In this document: positions 1-11,126 of the stretch, in pieces
How the letters are laid out: the number at the start of each line of letters is the position of its first letter
How positions within the stretch are numbered: position 1 is the first letter of the stretch
NCBI GenBank assembly: GCA_945862165.1
Contig: CAMAXI010000007.1
Coordinates: 1-64,000 of the forward strand
Source of the DNA: Chryseobacterium gleum
GTDB taxonomy: Bacteria > Bacteroidota > Bacteroidia > Flavobacteriales_D > Crocinitomicaceae
Reading direction: 5' to 3'
Length of the DNA stretch: 64,000 nt
The notes under the pieces: model-generated
Told to the model about the DNA's origin: nothing
Seen by the model: the letters and a program-made list of their open reading frames with translations, nothing else
Databases searched by the model: none
Translations under genes and position numbers: made by a program

Positions 1-1980
1 GTAGCAACAATAGATGCTTTAGGATTAGTAACCGCAATCAAAGCTGGAACAAGTAGTATTAGTTATGTAGTAACAACAAACAATTGTTCTACTACGGTGA
101 ATAGTACGATTACCGTGAATGCATTACCAATAGTAGCATCTATTACTGGAGCTTCTATCGTTTGTATGGGGCAAACAACCCAATTAGTTTGTACAACCCC
201 AAATGGAGTTTGGAGCAGTCAATCTTCCAATATTGCCTCTGTGGATGCTAGTGGTTTAGTGACTGGAAAAATTGCTGGTTCATCCAGTGTTATTTCCTAC
301 GCGCTTACAATTAATGGATGTACTACTAAAAATGATTTTACAATTACTGTAAATCCAATGCCTGTCGTTTCATCCATCACAGGAAATCTTACAATATGTT
401 CCGGATTAACTTCGCAGTTAGCCAATGCAACAGTAAATGGTGTTTGGACAAGTGCTAATCAAGCAGTAGCAACAATTTCAAATACTGGATTAGTTTCAGG
501 ACTGACAGGAGGAACAAGTCAAATTAGTTATACGGTAACAACAAATGGTTGTACCACAATACAAAATGCAACAGTTACAGTTGTTACATCTCCAATTGTT
601 CCTGTAATTACTGGAAATTCAACGATATGTGCAAACACTTCAAGTTTATTAGCAAATTCTACAGCTGGTGGTGTTTGGACAAGCGACTCAACGAAATACG
701 CTACAATTGATCCTATTTCCGGATTAGTTTCTGGGAAGGCTGCGGGTAGTTCTTTAATTCGTTATACCGTTATAGCGAATGGTTGTACCACCGAAAAAAC
801 AATTACTGTTACAGTAAAACCATTACCGATAGTTGCTCCAATAACTGGTCCAACAAATGTATGTGTTGGAGCTACGATTGTATTATCAGATATTACACCA
901 ACTGGTGTTTGGAGTAGTTCAGATCCTTTGGTTGCCTCAGTAAGTGGAGGAGGCATGGTAACAGGTCTTAAGGCAGGAGCCGTTTCGATAAACTATGCTG
1001 TAACTGCTGGGGGCTGTACAAATACTAGTACAACTGCAATCGCTGTTAATGCTTTACCGATTGTTGCTTCAATCGTTGGTAACACAACTTTCTGTTCAGG
1101 TAGCACGAGTCAATTATCTAATGCAACAATTAATGGTAGTTGGTCAAGTAGTAATACTGGAGTTGTAACAATCGATCAAAATGGTTTATTAACCGGAATT
1201 ACAGCAGGTACAAGTATTGTTTCTTATGCAGTTACAATAAGTGGCTGTACAACTACAATTACTTCGAATGTAACAATAAATCCATCTCCTGTAGTTGCAG
1301 ATATAACAGGTGGTTCTTCGCTGTGTATGGGAACTACTTTAAAGTTATCAAGTGCTACCACTGAAGGGACATGGGTAAGTGCTTCTAGTGGGGTAGCTTC
1401 TGTAACTTCCTCTGGATTGATTACAAGTGTAAGTCCTGGAACTTCTGTTATTTCTTACGCTAAAACTTTAGGTACCTGTACCACTTCAAAAACAGATACA
1501 ATAACGGTTTATGCATTGCCGGTTGTAGCTCCAATAACTGGGATGGTAGATATTTGTGCGGGTTCTTCTTCACAATTAGTAAATACAACTCCAAATGGCG
1601 TTTGGTCTAGTTCAATACCTGGTATTGCATCCATCGACGGTTTTGGGATGGTAATTGGAATAAGCGCTGGTTCTTCAACGATTTCATATGCGGTTTCAGA
1701 AAATGGTTGTACAACCATTGTAGACACTGTTGTAAATGTTACGGGAGCATTGGTGGTATCTCCCATAAGTGGTAATACTACTTTATGTGAAAATGAAACT
1801 ACGAAACTTGCGGATGCTACTCCTGGTGGAACTTGGTCAAGTGCAACAGTTAGTATTGCAACTATTAATAAAAATTCTGGTTTGGTTACAGGTATAACCG
1901 CAGGAACAAGTATAATTACCTATGCTGTTGTTACAAATGGTGTTTGTCCTCAAATTGCTCAAACAACCGTTACGGTAAAT
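1..1980 (+). repeat. Tandem coding repeat A: ~8 units of about 231-234 bp (Ig-like/BIG2-like)
   Basis: ALPIVASITG / PMPVVSSITG / SPIVPVITG / PLPIVAPITG / ALPIVASIVG / PSPVVADITG / ALPVVAPITG / ALVVSPISG recur at about 78-aa spacing. Confidence 0.85.
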
Positions 1981-4900
1981 CAAGTGCCTACGGTGAACAC
2001 AATTACGGATAAAACAGTTTGTGAAGGAAGCACAGTAAACGGAATTACTTTTTCAGGAAATAGTTCACCAACCTATCAATGGACAAATTCGAATACTGCA
2101 ATAGGTTTGACCTCTTCAGGAACCGGAAATATTACAGCATTTACTGGAACAGGAACCACTTTAGGCGGCCCCTCTCAAACAGCAGTTATTAATGTAACCC
2201 CAAATATGAATGGGTGTGTTGGTACTTCAAAAGCATTTTTCATCACCATTAAATCATTAGAGAATCCAGCATTCTCTTATACAGCTACTTCGTATTGTAA
2301 TTTAGATGCGGATCCTTCTCCAACTATTACGGGTTCAACGGGTGGTTCGTTTTCTTCAACTCCTTTAGGACTAGATTTAAATCCTATAACTGGTGTTGTA
2401 AATCTAATAACTTCTTCGGAAGGATATTATGCCATAACGTATTCTACAGGTGGTACTTGTTCGCAGGACTCCACTGTGCTTTTGAGTATTTCAAACCATC
2501 CTAGTGTAAATAGTACAAGTGATCAAATCGTTTGTGATGGTTCTAATTTTAACGCGATAAACTTTGCCGGAAACCCTGGAACCATGTTTAATTGGTCAAA
2601 TTCAAATAGTTCCATCGGATTAGGTTCGAATGGAAATGGAAATATCCCAAGTTTTATTGGGACAGGAACAATTACTAGTGGAACAAATATTTCTGGAACG
2701 ATTGTAGTAACTCCATTTGTTGGATCTTGTGTTGGTAAACCGGATACTTTTCTTTTACAAGTTAAAGCCAAAGACAATGCGAATTTTACATATCCAAGTA
2801 ACTCATTTTGTTCTACTTTAGATGCAAATCCGATTGCAAATATTACGGGTAATACTGGAGGTGTATTTAGTGCTACGCCAACTGGATTAACACTCAATCC
2901 ATCCACAGGGTTAATTACGCTCGCTAGTTCAACGTCTGGAACATATGTTTTAACCTACACGACTATTGGATCATGTACTAATTCTTCTTCATTAAACTTA
3001 ACCGTTGGAGACAATCCTTCTGTTAATATTGTCAGTAATCAGATAAAATGTATTGGAACAAATTTTGATCCTATCAACTTTACTGGTTCCGCTGGAACTT
3101 CCTATGATTGGGTGAATAATACTCCTTCTATAGGTCTAGCTGTATCTGGTACTGGAAATATTCCAGCATTTGCAGGTGCAGGTGTTTCAGCACTTACTAC
3201 TTCGTTGACTTCAACTATTACTGTTACTCCACACATTGGTTCTTGTCCTGGTTCACCTAAATCATTTACATTAACACTTAATTATACAGATAATGTTGGT
3301 ATAACTTATTCAAATGTTTCATATTGTGCTGCAGATGCAAATCCAACACCAACGATAACAGGAACAACAGGCGGGATATTCTCTGCAACTCCAAGTGGTT
3401 TAGCGATAAATTCAACGACCGGAGAGATTGATATAATTTCTTCAACACAAGGAATGTTTAATGTGATGTATAGAACTACAGGTGTTTGTGCAGATACCGT
3501 AATCGTTCCTATTGGTATTAGCTTTAGTCCTGCTGTAAATACTATTTTGGGACAAACTGTTTGTACAGGTACAAGTTTCACTCCCACAATTATTTCAGGT
3601 TCTCCAGGTTCATTATTTGATTGGAAAAACTCGAATACGAATATCGGTTTAGCTGCTTCTGGAACTGGAGACATTGCGTCTTTTGTTTCCTTAAATACTT
3701 CCAATTTAGCAATTCAAGGAACGGTAACGGTAACTCCACGTGCTGGTTCATGTAAAGGGACTCCTAAGTCCTTTGACTTGAAAGTAAATCCAGTAGACGA
3801 TGCTACATTTAGCTATATTGCAGCTTCTTTTTGTTCCAATGCTTCTGATATTACACCAACAATTACAGGTACAAAAGGAGGGAACTTCTCTTCATCTCCG
3901 TCGGGTTTAAGTTTAAATCCAACTACGGGTAAAATTGCAATTTCTATATCCAAAGCCGGTAACTATAATATAACCTACCTTACAAATGGAGTTTGTCCAA
4001 AAGTGTTTTCCAATGTAGTCAAAATAAATCCGGAACCTTTAGTTAATCCGGTTAGTAATCAAATTGTTTGTCAAGACATAAACTTCAACTCGATCAATTT
4101 TAGCGGTACTACTTCTACCTTGTTTAATTGGACGAATAGTAACACGTCAATTGGTTTAGCATCCGCTGGAACAGGAAGTATTTCTTCGTTTAAAGCAACG
4201 GGTACGTCAAAAGGCGGAAGTCCTGAAACAGCCATTTTACAAGTTACACCTTCCATAGGAGTATGTCTTGGAACACCAATATCAGTAGTGTTAACGGTAA
4301 ATAGCTTTGACAATCCTTCCTTTGCTTATTCTGATAATTCTTATTGTAAATCGCAAGGAAACCCTATTCCTAAAATTACAGGAGCAACAGGCGGAAATTT
4401 TTCGGCATCTCCAATTGGCCTAGATTTAGATAATGTGAGTGGAGCTATTAATCTATCAAATTCTACATCTGGTACTTATGCAGTAACCTACACTACGAAT
4501 GGTAATTGTCCTATTGATTCAACCGTAAACATTGCTGTTGGTAATGACCCAATTGTTAATGCAATTACAGATCAAACAAAATGTGAAGGAGTTGCTTTCT
4601 CGACAATCACTTTTTCTGGAAACCCAGGGACGGTATTTGATTGGACAAACACAAATACAACAATTGGTTTAAGTGCAAGTGGTACAGGCGATATTCAAAG
4701 TTTTAATGCTACTGGAACCACGACTGGAGCGTCAGATATTTCAGGTACGATCACAGTAACTCCGAGAATAGGTTCGTGTGTTGGTACTCCAAAAACATTC
4801 AAATTAACCGTAAATGCTTTAGATAACGCTAATTTTTCATATGCAAACGCATCGTTTTGTAAAACTCAATCTAATCCTTCACCTACAATTAGTGGTTTAA

Positions 4901-7900
4901 CAGGGGGAACTTTTAGTTCTTTACCTGCTGGTATAGCCATGAATTCAAGTGGGGTTATTGACCTTGCTTCTTCCTTAAGTGGTACATATACAGTTAGCTA
5001 CACTACCCATGGTACTTGTCCAAATGTAACTTCTATTCCAATGTCCATAGGAAATGCACCTACTGTAAATACGGTGACAGATAAAACTGTTTGTGCTGGA
5101 AGTACGTTTACTACGATTGCTTTTAGTGGATCGCTAGGTTCTGTGTTTAATTGGACGAATGTAAATACTAGTATTGGATTAGCAGCAACTGGAACAGGTG
5201 ATATTAGTGCATTTACTGCTTTAGCTGCCGGGATGAGTACAATAACGGTAACTCCAAGTGTAGGTATTTGTATCGGTGCACCAAAAACATTCAAATTAAC
5301 AGTGAACCCGCTCCAAACTACGACTATAGCTTATGCACAAACTTCTTATTGTCAAAATCAAGTTAATCCTTCACCAGCTATTTCTGGTCCTACAGGAGGA
5401 AGTTTTTCTGCTTTCCCATTCGGTCTATCCGTTAATCCATCGAATGGAATAATTGATTTAGCTACTTCCAATCCTGGAAATTATAAAGTAACATACGCTA
5501 TTAATGGCGTTGCATGTGCTTCCAATTCTACAACACAAGTTGCTATCGGAGATAATCCAACTGTGAATGCAATTTCTTCGCAATCTGTTTGTAATGATGT
5601 AAACTTTAATACAATTCTATTTACGGGAAATACTGGAACGCAATTTTCTTGGGTGAATTCAAACACTGCGATTGGATTAGCAGGTTCTGGATCTGGAAAT
5701 ATTGCCTCGTTTACAGGTACAAATACTACGAAAAACATAATTTCAGGAATACTTACCGTAACTCCTTCGATTGGTACGTGTGTTGGAACAGCGAAAACGT
5801 TTATGTTGAGTGTAAAACCATCCGACGATGCTTCTTTTAGTTATGCATCTAATAAATATTGTGCGGACGATAACAATCCATCCCCAACAATTTTAGGTAC
5901 AACAGGTGGTAAGTTCACAGCTAATAACGCGGGTATTAGTTTAAATAATGGTTCCGGTAAAATCACATTGGGAACTTCTACTCCTGGAACATATAATATT
6001 ACATATCTAACTGGGGGTGCGTGTGCAAAAGCATCTACAGAAGTAATTACCTTGGTTCCAATCCCATTGGTGAATCCGGTTGTAGATCAAACAGTGTGTG
6101 AAGGCAGTAATTTTAGTACGGTTACTTTTTCTGGATCAGCAAATACACAGTTTGATTGGACAAATTCTAAAACTGCCATTGGTTTAGCTGCTTCTGGCGT
6201 TAGTGACATAACTTCTTTTAAGGCTAAAGGTACAACACCAAATGGTGCTGCTTTAACCAGTAAAATAGTAGTTACCCCAAAAATTAATGGTTGTCTAGGA
6301 ACAACAATTTCGTTTGATTTAAAGGTGAATTCTATGGATGCTCCGTATTTTTCCTATCCAAGCAATTCTATTTGTCAATTAGATCTTAATCCAACACCAA
6401 TAATTACAGGGACGACAGGTGGTATATTTTCAGCTACTCCAGTAGGATTATCTTTAAATAGTGGTTCTGGTAAAATAATTATTTCTACTTCAATTGTTAA
6501 TACGTATACATTAAAGTACACTACTAAAGGTGCGTGTGTGAAGGATTCTTTAATAACAATCGTAATTAATCCTACTGCATTTGTAAATACAATTACAAGT
6601 CAGCAAAGATGTCAAGACGATAGTTTTAATCCAATCAATTTTACCGGTTCAACAAATACTATTTTTAAATGGACAAATTCGAATAAAACGATTGGTTTAG
6701 CGAATTCGGGAGTTGGTAACATTGCTTCTTTTATAGCATCAGGGACGGTTTATGGAGGAGGTTCTGTTAGCGGAAATATAGTTGTCACCCCTGAAATAAA
6801 TGGCTGTTTTGGAGCAACAAAAACATTCAATTTAACTGTAAATCCAATTGATAATCCAGCTTTTGCTTATTCGGATAACTCTTATTGTGCGATTCAGGCA
6901 AATCCAGTACCTGTAATTTCAGGAACTCTTGGTGGTGCGTTCACTTTTTCTCCAGTTGGTTTAGTTATTAATTCAAGTACAGGAGAAATTGATTTGAAAG
7001 CGTCAATACCGAATAATTATTTTATTAAATATACAACTACTGGAAATTGTAAAAATGATTCGACAGTTAGTGTTGGTGTAGGTGGAAATCCTTCTTTAGA
7101 AGATATCGATGACCAAGATGTCTGTGAAGGAACTTCTTTTGATCCAGTTAACTTTAAGGGTAATCCTGGAACTGTATTCGCATGGACTAATTCAAATGCG
7201 ACAGTTGGTATTTTGACTTCAGGAACGACAGATATTCCAGCTTACATTGCAAAAGGAGTTTTAAATTTTAGAGATACGCTTGCGCAAATGGTAGTTACTT
7301 CTCGTATAGGGTCTTGTATGGGTAATACTGTCAATTTTAAATATCGCGTTCGTGCTAAACCAAATATTCAAGGGCGTATTGTTCAAACACCTTTAACCAG
7401 TAAATTGGTAAAAGATACAGCAGTATGTAAAGGAGCAAATATTAAGTTGCTTGCGACTGGTATCTCGAAAAATGCAGATTATCATTGGACCCCAAATACT
7501 GCTTTGCTTGGTTTTCCGTCTTTTGGAGCGAGTGTTACCACGAATATGGATTCAACGCAACAATTCATAATTACAGGTCAAAATCAATTTGGATGTAGTA
7601 ATACAGATAGTGTCATTGTTCGTGTTTATAATCCAAAAGTTCTTTCTCTCCATTCGGATACCACTGTGTGTTCTGGAGTGAATTTCAATGGAATAGTCTT
7701 CAAAGGAAATACGCCAACACCAACTTTCACCTGGACAAATACCAATATTTCTATCGGCTTACCAGCGAGTGGCTCTGGTAATATTGCGTCTTTTGTTGGT
7801 AAAAATTCATCTGTAAATCAATTACAATCTGCAACTATTATGGTAACTCCAAAATATACAATTCCGACTTCTGGTGCTGTATGTTCTGGTACTACTACCA

Positions 7901-10308
7901 CCTTTAAATTACAAGTGAATAAATTGGATAACCCTACTTTTTCTGGTTATTTGTCGCAATATTGTTCCAACGAAACCGCTTCTACAATTCCTACCATAAT
8001 TGGTACTAAAAATGGGGTATTCACTGCACAGCCAGCTGGACTTGTTTTAAATCCAATTTCCGGTCAATTATTCCCAACGGCTTCTTTAGCGAAAGCGTAT
8101 TTTGTAAAATATACGACTACTGGAGTTTGTGCAAAATCGGACTCCATGAGTTTAACCATCAAACCAATATTAACGGCTTCAATAAGTGGTCAAAAAACGG
8201 TATGTAGAGATGCTGCACAACCTATAATTACGTTTAAAGGAGCAAATGGAACAGCGCCTTATACCTTTAAATATACGATCAATGGTGGGGCAATAAAACA
8301 AATAGTATCTGCAGTATCAACAGACTCCGTTACTTTACCAGTATCAACAGCTACAGCAGGTACGTTTGTGTATGCGCTCGTTGGTGTACAAGAATCAAGT
8401 GCTTCTCAATGTAGTAATGGTGTTGGAGGTAGTGTTACTATTAATGTAAACACTTTACCAATTGCGCAAATTACAGGAACAGCTACTGTTTGTGAAGGTG
8501 GAACATCGCCAACTGTAACTTTTACAGGAGTCAATGGAACATCTCCATTTACGTTTACGTATGCTATTAATGGATTTACACAACCTACGATTTCAACAAA
8601 TTCAGGAGAGTATAGTGTAAATGTTACCCAAGCTACAGCTGCAAGTTCTACTTTTACCTATTCCTTAATCGGCATTAAAGATGGAAGTAGTTTGGCTTGT
8701 TACCAACCTCAGAATACTTCCGCAACAATTTCAGTGAAAAAATTACCAACTGGAACGATTAAAGCGAGTACAAAATCTGTTTGTATAGATGGTACAGGGC
8801 CTACAATCACTTTTGCAGGTGCTAACGGAATACAACCATACACCTTTGAATATAAAGTAAACGGTGTTTTGAATTTTGTAAGTTCCAATAATAACTCATT
8901 TGCAGTCATTGATGTACCTACAAATACAGCAACGAAATATGTTTATGAGTTAGTGAGTGTTAAGGATGCTGGACAATATTCTTGTAAAAACACAAATATT
9001 TACTTGAAAGATTCAGTGGAGATTATCCCGGGTGCTTTTGTTAACCCAATAGAGGACGTTACTGTCTGTAAAGGAAATAATTCAGGATTAATCAATTTTA
9101 CAGGATCATCCAATACTACGTTTAATTGGTATACAAATAATACTACTACAGGATTAGCTTCGACAGGAAAAGATTCGATTGGTAATTTTAAAGGATTGAA
9201 TACTTCTACGAACTCACCAAATATTTCAATTGTAACAATAACACCATCGAAAGGAGTTTGTAAAGGAAAAGCGATAACATTTAAAATTTTAGTTCGACCA
9301 AATCCGGTTCCAAAAACAAGTCCGGTTACAATTATCTGTCCTGGAGATTCTCTATTGATAAAAGGGATTACTCCAAATGGTATTTCTCCGGATTATCAGT
9401 ATATCTGGACTCCAGATGCTACATTAAGTTGTTTGGATTGTCCTCAAGTTTGGGCAAAACCGACGAAAACAACAGACTATACGTTCATTGCAAAAGATGC
9501 TTTTGGTTGTATCGGGAAAGATAAATTTACCATGCTCGTTCGTGATACTCCATTAATTCAAGGAAAAGACACCACATTATGTGGAGCAACCAGCGAAATT
9601 AAGTTAAAAGGATCCGGAGGAATATCCTATGTTTGGAGTGATGGTATTGTTGATGGACAGCCATTTACCCCTGAATTTGGTGTAAATAAATATGCTATAA
9701 CAGGAAAAGATAAATATGGATGTAGTTCTTCCGATACTGTCATTGTGAGTGTTTTAACGCAACCAAATGCTTCTTTTACCTTGAGTACAAATGAAGTATT
9801 TGCAGCGCCTAATCAACCTGCGAATGTATTAATTACCAATACAAGTAAAAATGCACTTAAATATGTTTATAATTATGGAAATGGGGAACCATTAGTAGAA
9901 GGTACGACATTGGAACCAAAAACGGCAATTTACCAATATCCAGGTATTGCTACGGTTGAATTAGTAGTATATAATGGCGCATGTTCAGATGCATATAGTT
10001 TACCAATTATCATTAAAAAAATCGACACCACTTCGATTGTGAAATTACCAAATGTATTTACACCAAATGGTGATGGTGAAAATGACGAGTTTATGATTGT
10101 TGTTAAAAACGCGAAAACATTACATTTAACGATCTTTAATCGTTGGGGAAATCTAATTCATGAAATTACTGAAACAGCTCCAACTTGGGATGGTAAAATA
10201 AATGGATATTTAGCTGCAGAAGGGGTTTATTTCTACGAATATACGGTAGAAACACAAAGTGGGCCTCCAATTAAAGGAAATGGCTATGTGCAATTGATTC
10301 GAAAATAA
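1..10308 (+). CDS. Giant repeat-containing secreted/cell-surface protein with Ig-like (BIG2-like) and PKD-like repeats and a C-terminal T9SS type B (CHU_C-type) sorting domain; 5' end outside window
   Basis: Frame 1 is open from base 1 (VATIDALGLVTAIKAGTSSISY...), so the ORF-track start at 97 is not the real start. ~78-aa repeats (ITG..C.G....L...TP.GVWSS....VA.ID..GLVTG..AGTS.ISYAVT..GCTT), then ~170-aa repeats (VN.I..QTVC.G..F..I.FSG..GT.F.WTNSNT.IGLA.SGTG.I.SF...). C-term LPNVFTPNGDGENDEFMI...IFNRWGNLIHE...WDGKING...GVYFYEYTV is type B sorting-like. Confidence 0.93.
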   Translation, partial: VATIDALGLVTAIKAGTSSISYVVTTNNCSTTVNSTITVNALPIVASITGASIVCMGQTTQLVCTTPNGVWSSQSSNIASVDASGLVTGKIAGSSSVISYALTINGCTTKNDFTITVNPMPVVSSITGNLTICSGLTSQLANATVNGVWTSANQAVATISNTGLVSGLTGGTSQISYTVTTNGCTTIQNATVTVVTSPIVPVITGNSTICANTSSLLANSTAGGVWTSDSTKYATIDPISGLVSGKAAGSSLIRYTVIANGCTTEKTITVTVKPLPIVAPITGPTNVCVGATIVLSDITPTGVWSSSDPLVASVSGGGMVTGLKAGAVSINYAVTAGGCTNTSTTAIAVNALPIVASIVGNTTFCSGSTSQLSNATINGSWSSSNTGVVTIDQNGLLTGITAGTSIVSYAVTISGCTTTITSNVTINPSPVVADITGGSSLCMGTTLKLSSATTEGTWVSASSGVASVTSSGLITSVSPGTSVISYAKTLGTCTTSKTDTITVYALPVVAPITGMVDICAGSSSQLVNTTPNGVWSSSIPGIASIDGFGMVIGISAGSSTISYAVSENGCTTIVDTVVNVTGALVVSPISGNTTLCENETTKLADATPGGTWSSATVSIATINKNSGLVTGITAGTSIITYAVVTNGVCPQIAQTTVTVNQVPTVNTITDKTVCEGSTVNGITFSGNSSPTYQWTNSNTAIGLTSSGTGNITAFTGTGTTLGGPSQTAVINVTPNMNGCVGTSKAFFITIKSLENPAFSYTATSYCNLDADPSPTITGSTGGSFSSTPLGLDLNPITGVVNLITSSEGYYAITYSTGGTCSQDSTVLLSISNHPSVNSTSDQIVCDGSNFNAINFAGNPGTMFNWSNSNSSIGLGSNGNGNIPSFIGTGTITSGTNISGTIVVTPFVGSCVGKPDTFLLQVKAKDNANFTYPSNSFCSTLDANPIANITGNTGGVFSATPTGLTLNPSTGLITLASSTSGTYVLTYTTIGSCTNSSSLNLTVGDNPSVNIVSNQIKCIGTNFDPINFTGSAGTSYDWVNNTPSIGLAVSGTGNIPAFAGAGVSALTTSLTSTITVTPHIGSCPGSPKSFTLTLNYTDNVGITYSNVSYCAADANPTPTITGTTGGIFSATPSGLAINSTTGEIDIISSTQGMFNVMYRTTGVCADTVIVPIGISFSPAVNTILGQTVCTGTSFTPTIISGSPGSLFDWKNSNTNIGLAASGTGDIASFVSLNTSNLAIQGTVTVTPRAGSCKGTPKSFDLKVNPVDDATFSYIAASFCSNASDITPTITGTKGGNFSSSPSGLSLNPTTGKIAISISKAGNYNITYLTNGVCPKVFSNVVKINPEPLVNPVSNQIVCQDINFNSINFSGTTSTLFNWTNSNTSIGLASAGTGSISSFKATGTSKGGSPETAILQVTPSIGVCLGTPISVVLTVNSFDNPSFAYSDNSYCKSQGNPIPKITGATGGNFSASPIGLDLDNVSGAINLSNSTSGTYAVTYTTNGNCPIDSTVNIAVGNDPIVNAITDQTKCEGVAFSTITFSGNPGTVFDWTNTNTTIGLSASGTGDIQSFNATGTTTGASDISGTITVTPRIGSCVGTPKTFKLTVNALDNANFSYANASFCKTQSNPSPTISGLTGGTFSSLPAGIAMNSSGVIDLASSLSGTYTVSYTTHGTCPNVTSIPMSIGNAPTVNTVTDKTVCAGSTFTTIAFSGSLGSVFNWTNVNTSIGLAATGTGDISAFTALAAGMSTITVTPSVGICIGAPKTFKLTVNPLQTTTIAYAQTSYCQNQVNPSPAISGPTGGSFSAFPFGLSVNPSNGIIDLATSNPGNYKVTYAINGVACASNSTTQVAIGDNPTVNAISSQSVCNDVNFNTILFTGNTGTQFSWVNSNTAIGLAGSGSGNIASFTGTNTTKNIISGILTVTPSIGTCVGTAKTFMLSVKPSDDASFSYASNKYCADDNNPSPTILGTTGGKFTANNAGISLNNGSGKITLGTSTPGTYNITYLTGGACAKASTEVITLVPIPLVNPVVDQTVCEGSNFSTVTFSGSANTQFDWTNSKTAIGLAASGVSDITSFKAKGTTPNGAALTSKIVVTPKINGCLGTTISFDLKVNSMDAPYFSYPSNSICQLDLNPTPIITGTTGGIFSATPVGLSLNSGSGKIIISTSIVNTYTLKYTTKGACVKDSLITIVINPTAFVNTITSQQRCQDDSFNPINFTGSTNTIFKWTNSNKTIGLANSGVGNIASFIASGTVYGGGSVSGNIVVTPEINGCFGATKTFNLTVNPIDNPAFAYSDNSYCAIQANPVPVISGTLGGAFTFSPVGLVINSSTGEIDLKASIPNNYFIKYTTTGNCKNDSTVSVGVGGNPSLEDIDDQDVCEGTSFDPVNFKGNPGTVFAWTNSNATVGILTSGTTDIPAYIAKGVLNFRDTLAQMVVTSRIGSCMGNTVNFKYRVRAKPNIQGRIVQTPLTSKLVKDTAVCKGANIKLLATGISKNADYHWTPNTALLGFPSFGASVTTNMDSTQQFIITGQNQFGCSNTDSVIVRVYNPKVLSLHSDTTVCSGVNFNGIVFKGNTPTPTFTWTNTNISIGLPASGSGNIASFVGKNSSVNQLQSATIMVTPKYTIPTSGAVCSGTTTTFKLQVNKLDNPTFSGYLSQYCSNETASTIPTIIGTKNGVFTAQPAGLVLNPISGQLFPTASLAKAYFVKYTTTGVCAKSDSMSLTIKPILTASISGQKTVCRDAAQPIITFKGANGTAPYTFKYTINGGAIKQIVSAVSTDSVTLPVSTATAGTFVYALVGVQESSASQCSNGVGGSVTINVNTLPIAQITGTATVCEGGTSPTVTFTGVNGTSPFTFTYAINGFTQPTISTNSGEYSVNVTQATAASSTFTYSLIGIKDGSSLACYQPQNTSATISVKKLPTGTIKASTKSVCIDGTGPTITFAGANGIQPYTFEYKVNGVLNFVSSNNNSFAVIDVPTNTATKYVYELVSVKDAGQYSCKNTNIYLKDSVEIIPGAFVNPIEDVTVCKGNNSGLINFTGSSNTTFNWYTNNTTTGLASTGKDSIGNFKGLNTSTNSPNISIVTITPSKGVCKGKAITFKILVRPNPVPKTSPVTIICPGDSLLIKGITPNGISPDYQYIWTPDATLSCLDCPQVWAKPTKTTDYTFIAKDAFGCIGKDKFTMLVRDTPLIQGKDTTLCGATSEIKLKGSGGISYVWSDGIVDGQPFTPEFGVNKYAITGKDKYGCSSSDTVIVSVLTQPNASFTLSTNEVFAAPNQPANVLITNTSKNALKYVYNYGNGEPLVEGTTLEPKTAIYQYPGIATVELVVYNGACSDAYSLPIIIKKIDTTSIVKLPNVFTPNGDGENDEFMIVVKNAKTLHLTIFNRWGNLIHEITETAPTWDGKINGYLAAEGVYFYEYTVETQSGPPIKGNGYVQLIRK
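1981..7110 (+). repeat. Tandem coding repeat B: ~10 units of about 510 bp (PKD-like plus second subdomain)
   Basis: VNTITDKTVCEG, VNSTSDQIVCDG, VNIVSNQIKCIG, VNTILGQTVCTG, VNPVSNQIVCQD, VNAITDQTKCEG, VNTVTDKTVCAG, VNAISSQSVCND, VNPVVDQTVCEG, VNTITSQQRCQD, LEDIDDQDVCEG recur at ~170-aa spacing. Confidence 0.85.
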
Positions 10309-10365
10309 TGTTCGATGTTATCTAAAGAAAAATTAAATTCGCAATAAAATTAAAATTAAATAGAA

Positions 10366-11076
10366 ATGGGAAGAGCGTTCGAATATCGTAGAGCATCGAA
10401 AGAAAAACGTTGGGATAAAATGTCAAGATTATTTCCAAAATTAGGAAAAGCAATCACTATGGCAGCGAAAGAAGGAGGTGAAGATCCTTCTACAAATGCT
10501 AAATTACGTACAGCAATTCAAAATGCGAAGGCGCAGAATATGCCTAAAGATAATATTGAGTCGGCTATAAAAAGAGCAACACAAAAAGATACTGCTAACT
10601 TCAATGAGATAAATTACGAAGGAAAAGGTCCTCACGGTGTATTAATTTACATTGAATGTGCTACCGATAATTCTACGAGAACTGTTGCAAATGTCAAATC
10701 CTATTTTAATAAATCTGGAGGAACGGTTGTTCCAAATGGTCAATTAGAATTCATGTTCGATAGAAAATCCGTTTTTGAATTAGCCTTGAAAGAAGGTTTA
10801 GATTCGGAAGAATTAGAATTAGAATTGATTGATGCTGGTTGTGAATTCATCGAAGTAGAAGAAGATAAATATGTTGTATATGGTGACTTCACTTCTTTTG
10901 GAACATTATCTAAAGCAATCGACGATTTACAATTGGAGGTATTGAAAGCGACACTACAACGTATTCCAACTTCACCAATTGAGTTAACTGAAGAACAAAT
11001 GGTAGATATTGAAAAATTGTTGGATAAAATCGAAGAAGATGATGATGTACAACAAGTGTTTACAAATATTGCCTAA
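10366..11076 (+). CDS. yebC: YebC/PmpR family DNA-binding regulatory protein
   Basis: [71 protein letters not shown] is characteristic of YebC. Confidence 0.95.
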   Translation: MGRAFEYRRASKEKRWDKMSRLFPKLGKAITMAAKEGGEDPSTNAKLRTAIQNAKAQNMPKDNIESAIKRATQKDTANFNEINYEGKGPHGVLIYIECATDNSTRTVANVKSYFNKSGGTVVPNGQLEFMFDRKSVFELALKEGLDSEELELELIDAGCEFIEVEEDKYVVYGDFTSFGTLSKAIDDLQLEVLKATLQRIPTSPIELTEEQMVDIEKLLDKIEEDDDVQQVFTNIA

Positions 11077-11089
11077 TTAATTGTATTTC

Positions 11090-11122
11090 GAGGCTATCTG
11101 GAAAGATAGCCTCAATTTTTTC
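11090..11122 (+). terminator. Intrinsic terminator-like hairpin
   Basis: GAGGCTATCT-GGAA-AGATAGCCTC (10-bp perfect stem) followed by AATTTTTT, between yebC and rsmI. Confidence 0.75.
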
Positions 11123-11126
11123 TACC

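Noticed and set aside
2523-2906. 127-aa minus-strand ORF within the giant repeat protein, and similar ORFs at 762, 1509, 3306, 4071, 4998, 5481 and 8709
   Set aside because: Antisense shadow ORFs of the repetitive gene; no family signal or independent gene context.
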